Source: CAZAEL01 sp964484135 (GTDB lineage: Bacteria; Elusimicrobiota; Elusimicrobia; FEN-1173). Taken from it: DNA of 61,998 nt. The DNA lies in assembly GCA_964484135.1 (NCBI GenBank), contig CAZAEL010000007.1:1-61998 (forward strand), written 5' to 3'. The position numbers were made by a program, and so were the translations under genes. Below the pieces are notes generated by a model, which saw nothing but the letters and a program-made list of their open reading frames with translations, was not told the DNA's origin and did no database searches. Positions within the stretch are counted from its first letter, which is position 1, and every line of letters begins with the position of its first letter. Shown in pieces: positions 56,693 to 61,998 of the stretch.

Positions 56693-57277
56693 TTAGGCGA
56701 CGGGAACGGGGACGCCCAGGAGGTGCACCGCCTTTTGGGTCAGTTCGTGGATGTCGAAGGGTTTGAAGTAGAAGGCGTCGGTGTGCTTCTGCATGAACTT
56801 GAGCTTGTCCGTGGCCAGGCGTTTGCCGGTGATCCCGATCACCTTGACCTTTTGGGTGGCCTGGTCGGCGCGGAGGGTGGCCAGGACGCGGGCCCCGTCC
56901 ACCACCGGCATCACCACGTCCAGGATGAAGAGGTCCGGCGGACGCTTGCCCAGGTGCAGGAGCGCCTCCACCCCGTCCTTGATCCATTCCACGGAGATGT
57001 CCTTGGAGGCCTTCTCCAGGGCCCGTTTGATCAGCTGGCCCACCGCGGGGTCGTCCTCCACGATGAGGACCCGCTTGCCCCCGTCGCCCACGCCCTCGGG
57101 GATGGGAAAGCGGTATTTCTTCAGGAAGCTCAAAAGGTCGGACTCGCAGATGCGCAGGTGTCCGCCCGGCGTCACGTGCGCCTTGAGCTTGTTTTCCTTG
57201 GACCAGCGGTAGATGGTGGCCGGGCTGATGTTGACGAGCTGCGCGATTTGGTACGTGGTGTAGGTTTTTTCTCCCAT
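56693..57277 (-). CDS. Helix-turn-helix plus receiver-domain regulator
   Basis: A 194-residue protein in unusual order: N-terminal MerR/excisionase-type HTH (TTYQIAQLVNISPATIYRWSKENKLKAHVTPGGHLRI, ~6-50, cited here as its ends TTYQIAQL and GGHLRI), then a receiver (~68-188) with LIVEDDPA, phosphoacceptor Asp in LFILDVVMP and Lys in FKPFD. The ATG at 57277 has a very good GGGAGGG; a longer frame start is not supported. It heads the row of ThDP enzyme, methyltransferase, SBP, cupin and kinase and is the likely local regulator. Confidence 0.9.
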   Translation of the reverse strand: MGEKTYTTYQIAQLVNISPATIYRWSKENKLKAHVTPGGHLRICESDLLSFLKKYRFPIPEGVGDGGKRVLIVEDDPAVGQLIKRALEKASKDISVEWIKDGVEALLHLGKRPPDLFILDVVMPVVDGARVLATLRADQATQKVKVIGITGKRLATDKLKFMQKHTDAFYFKPFDIHELTQKAVHLLGVPVPVA

Positions 57278-57332
57278 GGTTCCCTCCCTCGGCGTGGTTT
57301 TTTCGGAGAAGCGCCGGGGAAAAAACCTGAAA

Positions 57333-57372
57333 CCCCTTATTCTTTCAACTGGCTCAAGTGTAGGATAAGGGG
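57333..57372. promoter_or_regulatory. Inverted repeat upstream of the HTH-receiver gene
   Basis: CCCCTTAT (57333-57340) and ATAAGGGG (57365-57372) 24 bases apart; a further ATAGGGG-type half lies near 57386-57392 on the opposite face. Possible operator of the adjacent HTH regulator; the arms can also form hairpins behind typA. Confidence 0.4.
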
Positions 57373-57436
57373 CATAGTTTTTCAACCCCTATTTTCTCCG
57401 AGACTTTGCAGCCGGCAAAATCCTTCCCCGGAGTCC

Positions 57437-59287
<1,851 letters not shown>

Positions 59288-59425
59288 AAAAACCCCTTAT
59301 CGACGGGATGAAAAAATCGGCCGTCGGGTCGGTCCCCCGGCGGCGTTCTCAAGCCTGGATCGGAACGGTTTTTGGACTTCGGTTGTCCTGAGGAAAAAGA
59401 GGGAAGCCCTTGTCTCTCGGACCGG

Positions 59426-59434
59426 ATTATAGCA
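59426..59434 (-). promoter_or_regulatory. Extended -10 promoter of typA inside the upstream stop codon
   Basis: On the minus strand TGCTATAAT: perfect TATAAT with TGn extension. The TAA stop of the saccharopine-dehydrogenase-type gene is part of the -10. No good -35. The start would lie near 59419, about 130 bases before typA. Confidence 0.65.
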
Positions 59435-60638
59435 TATCCGGCCCGACGGCGCGGACGGTTTCCTTGACCGCGATGCCCCGCTTGCGCGTTTCTTCCAGGA
59501 CGAAGCGGCCGGGCAGGGCTTTTTCCAGGGGCACCACGCCCTTCTCCCGCACCTGTCCCAGGGCCAGCGCCTCGGCCACGATGGCCGCGGAAAAGCCCGT
59601 GGTCCTTTGCATGGCCGTGAACCCCGTGGCCGGGTCGAAGTGATCCAGGAGGTCGTACACGATTTCCGTTTTCCGGCCGTCCTTTCGCCCGCGCACGATC
59701 ACCCGCTGGACCAAGAGGTCCCGGTCATCGGGGAACCGGAGCCGCGGCCCGGCCAGGGCCACGAACACCTTCCGGGGGACGAGCCGGCGTCCGTCCACGT
59801 CCACGGGCTCCGTGTCCAGGAGGCCCAGGTCGTTGAGCGTCCGGATCTTGTCGAAGTGGCCGGGGTACCGCAGGGTCTTGTATTCGTAGGCGCGGATCCG
59901 GCCCGCGTACGTCCACGGGCAGGTGGAGGTGGCGCCGCCCGTGACCGCGGCCTCCAGCTTCCCCAGGGGCGGGCCGAAGTCCAGCTCCTCCTGGCCGGAG
60001 AGCGGGGGCGCCGCGTCCACCCGGCCGTTCTTGAGCACGTAGGCCTTGCCGAAATAGTTGCCCAGGAGCCCCTCCAGGCTGAAGACCACCTTATACCCCA
60101 GGGGCGGGCGGGGGACCTGCGGGAGCCCGCCGCAGTACATGCGCACCTCCTCGGCCGCGTCCAGCCGTTGGATGCCGCAGGCGGCCAGGCTGTTGCAGAG
60201 CCCCGGGGAGACGCCGCAGTCGGGGACGAGGGCGACGCCGGCCCTCTTGGCCCTGGCGTCGAGTTTCAGGATTTTTTGGGTGGTTTCGAAGTAACCGCCC
60301 AGGTCCGCGTACGGGGTTTTGGCCGCGACCGCGGCCTCGGCGGCGACGGGGTTGAGGTAATAGGGCAGGGTGCTCAGGACCGCGTCTTGCCCCGCCAGGA
60401 GCTTTTTCAGCGCGCTTTTGCGGCGGCCGTCCGCGCGCACGGCCGAGAGGCGGACCTTCGTTCGGGGGAGGTCCGCGGCCAGGAGCTTTTTGAGGCGCGC
60501 CACGCCCGCCCTGGCCTGGGGCAGGTCGCCGTCCGCCAGGACGACGCTGGCCGCCCGGCCGAAACGCGCCATGTCGTAGGCCGCGGCCACGCCCTGCCGG
60601 CCCGCGCCCAGGACCACGTAGGAAAGCGCCGTTGTCAT
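59427..60638 (-). CDS. Saccharopine dehydrogenase family NAD(P)-binding protein
   Basis: A 403-residue reductase-like protein. VVLGAGRQGVAAAYDMARFG is the Rossmann nucleotide-binding motif; LVPDCGVSPGLCNSLAACGI, KVVFSLEGLLGNY and GKTEIVYDLLDHFDPATG-like segments (KTEIVYDLLDHFD) match Sacchrp_dh / Lys9-type and carboxynorspermidine-dehydrogenase-type proteins. Substrate unknown. ATG 60638. Confidence 0.88.
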   Translation of the reverse strand: MTTALSYVVLGAGRQGVAAAYDMARFGRAASVVLADGDLPQARAGVARLKKLLAADLPRTKVRLSAVRADGRRKSALKKLLAGQDAVLSTLPYYLNPVAAEAAVAAKTPYADLGGYFETTQKILKLDARAKRAGVALVPDCGVSPGLCNSLAACGIQRLDAAEEVRMYCGGLPQVPRPPLGYKVVFSLEGLLGNYFGKAYVLKNGRVDAAPPLSGQEELDFGPPLGKLEAAVTGGATSTCPWTYAGRIRAYEYKTLRYPGHFDKIRTLNDLGLLDTEPVDVDGRRLVPRKVFVALAGPRLRFPDDRDLLVQRVIVRGRKDGRKTEIVYDLLDHFDPATGFTAMQRTTGFSAAIVAEALALGQVREKGVVPLEKALPGRFVLEETRKRGIAVKETVRAVGPDML

Positions 60639-60701
60639 GGTGTCATGCCGGAGAAAAAACGGGAAGGAAAAGGAAGCGGAGCCGGGGGGAAGAAAAAACG
60701 G

Positions 60702-61998
60702 TCAGGCCGGGGAGGCTTCTTCGGTGGAGGCCAGGGCCGCGGCGGGGGCCGGGGCCGTGGAATGGCCGCCGTTTTGGCCGACGATCTCGCTTTCCACCTT
60801 GTGCACCCACTCGATGATCTGGTGCCGGGCGTCGTCCGTCACGGACTCGAAAGTGGCGCCCGCGTAATACTTGGCGTTTTGCTTGTGCGCGTGGCGCACC
60901 ACGGCCTGCAGGCCTTTCAGGGGGGTTCCGGATTTGAGGTCCAGGTCCACGTTCAGCCGGGACCCGACGGCCAGGGGCATGGACACCTCCAGCAGGCAGC
61001 CGCCGGGGCCCACGTTGTGGGCCAGCGCCGGGCTGGCTTCCTCGTCCAGGCCCGCCAGGTGGTACACCGCCTGCACCGCCACGCCCCGCCGCATGTAATA
61101 ACGGGCCGCGCCCTTGACGGACGTCACCTCGTAGATTTCGACGGCCTTTTCCTTGCCTTTGACCATGACCGGGTCCAGCTTCTTGAACTGGGCCGCCTTG
61201 CCCACGGCGTCGGCCACGGCCTTGCTGACCACCACCTGCCCGGGCTGGGCCGCGCTGCAGAGCCGCGCCGCCAAATTGATGTTGTCCCCGATCACGGTGT
61301 AGTTCATCTGCTCCTCGGACCCCATGTTCCCCATGATCACGTTGCCGCTGTTGAGGCCGATGCCCACCTGCATCTGTTTCTGCCCCGCGCGCGCCCGGGC
61401 CCAATTCAGCGCCTGGCAGTAGCGCTGGATCTCGAAGGCCGCCTGCACGGCGTTGATTTCCTGGCCCCTTCCCTCGAAGATGGCCATGACCTCGTCGCCC
61501 ACGAACTTGTCCACCACGCCGCCCTTCTCCAAGATCACCTTGCTCTGGAGGTTCAAATAGATGTTCAGCACCCCGACCACCTCTTCGGGCGTCATCTTTT
61601 CGGACATGGAGGTGAAACCCCGCACGTCGGAGAAGAGGGCGGTCACGTACTTGCTTTCCCCGCCCAGCTTGAGCTGGGAGGTGTCCCGGTTCTTCTTGAT
61701 GCTCTTGATCACCGAGTTGGAGAGGTACTTCTCCATGTGCAGCTTCTCGCGCAGGTTCAGGATCATCTGGTTGAACACCTCGGAGAGCTTGCCGATCTCG
61801 TCCTTGTAATAAACCTTCACCTGCCGGCTCAGGTCCCCGTTGGCCACCTCCTGCATGTTGACCACCAGGGTGTAGATGGGCTGGGTGAGCACCTGGGCCA
61901 GGCCCGAGGAGATCCCCAGGCCGATGACCACGAAGACCAGGGAGATGCCGATGAAGATCAGCTTCTGCCGGCGGATCTCGTTTTCCAGCTCCTTCATG
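60702..61998 (-). CDS. HAMP, class III adenylate cyclase and PilZ fusion protein, 5' end outside window
   Basis: At least 431 residues; the N-terminal sensor part is beyond the window. Visible: transmembrane helix (LIFIGISLVFVVIGLGI), HAMP (~36-90), class III cyclase catalytic domain (~105-285) with metal Asp residues in FSDVRGFTSMSEKM and KFVGDEVMAIF, and TVIGDNINLAARL; the Lys and Thr specificity positions suit ATP rather than GTP. A C-terminal PilZ-type domain (~305-400) has RYYMRRGVAVQA (RxxxR) and NVGPGGCLL in place of D/NxSxxG, then a Ser/Ala/Pro tail. It suggests cAMP synthesis modulated by cyclic di-GMP. Confidence 0.85.
   Translation of the reverse strand, partial: MKELENEIRRQKLIFIGISLVFVVIGLGISSGLAQVLTQPIYTLVVNMQEVANGDLSRQVKVYYKDEIGKLSEVFNQMILNLREKLHMEKYLSNSVIKSIKKNRDTSQLKLGGESKYVTALFSDVRGFTSMSEKMTPEEVVGVLNIYLNLQSKVILEKGGVVDKFVGDEVMAIFEGRGQEINAVQAAFEIQRYCQALNWARARAGQKQMQVGIGLNSGNVIMGNMGSEEQMNYTVIGDNINLAARLCSAAQPGQVVVSKAVADAVGKAAQFKKLDPVMVKGKEKAVEIYEVTSVKGAARYYMRRGVAVQAVYHLAGLDEEASPALAHNVGPGGCLLEVSMPLAVGSRLNVDLDLKSGTPLKGLQAVVRHAHKQNAKYYAGATFESVTDDARHQIIEWVHKVESEIVGQNGGHSTAPAPAAALASTEEASPA

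Overview
The window is one continuous, GC-rich, densely packed bacterial chromosome segment with no mobile elements, CRISPR arrays or rRNA. Two TonB-dependent receptors, a periplasmic-type porin and a lipobox-bearing peptidoglycan transglycosylase point to a diderm. The mix of large prepilin-like proteins, class III cyclase, PEP carboxykinase (GTP), RtcB, GC-rich codon use and many conserved unknowns would fit Elusimicrobiota or a similar uncultured diderm phylum, but that is an inference from gene content only.

Layout. 1-4.6 kb (minus): rsmD-yjbQ, tRNA-Ala(GGC), a metal-dependent hydrolase, pckG and ndk, with a good promoter in front of ndk. 4.8-8.5 kb (plus): a coiled-coil unknown, an MFS transporter and a lipoprotein-type GT51 transglycosylase. 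8.6-13.1 kb (minus): three prepilin-like genes resembling the GspI-GspJ-GspK / PilV-W-X tip set; the first encodes an 858-residue protein with a lamin-tail-like domain and several Ig-like regulatory domains, apparently made from a leaderless mRNA next to a CRP-type palindrome. 13.2-21.4 kb (minus): wecB, a WecA-type transferase, glyA, LMW phosphatase, tsaC, argJ, a zinc-ribbon protein, argC and rsmI.

21.5-28.8 kb (plus): a phosphate regulon (phoB-type regulator, two small unknowns, porin, pstSCAB, phoU) with Pho-box-like repeats; pstS is bracketed by two perfect 15-bp hairpins. 28.8-41.2 kb (plus): a cobalamin riboswitch followed by a long corrinoid uptake and nucleotide-loop assembly operon (btuB, btuF, a PhyH-type dioxygenase, btuD, btuC, adenosyltransferase, phosphatase, cobU, cobT, cobS, a PP-loop/zinc-ribbon asparagine-synthetase-like protein, second TonB receptor). 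cobS has no ordinary start codon and seems to begin at ATC. The dioxygenase and the PP-loop protein are unexplained members of this operon.

41.2-48.7 kb: a secreted cupin-like protein, folB, queD, small unknowns, a KDPG-aldolase homologue that lacks the catalytic lysine, rtcB, serS with an insertion, a decayed GIY-YIG protein and an RluA-type pseudouridine synthase. 48.8-57.3 kb (minus): a six-gene row, HTH-receiver regulator, ThDP enzyme, O-methyltransferase, orphan ABC substrate-binding protein, cupin and a hybrid histidine kinase. It looks like a small-molecule synthesis and sensing island and is the best candidate here for an undescribed system. 57.4-62 kb (minus): typA, a saccharopine-dehydrogenase-family protein and an adenylate cyclase fused to a PilZ domain, cut by the window end.

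All assignments come from reading translated sequence and motifs by eye; no database search was possible.
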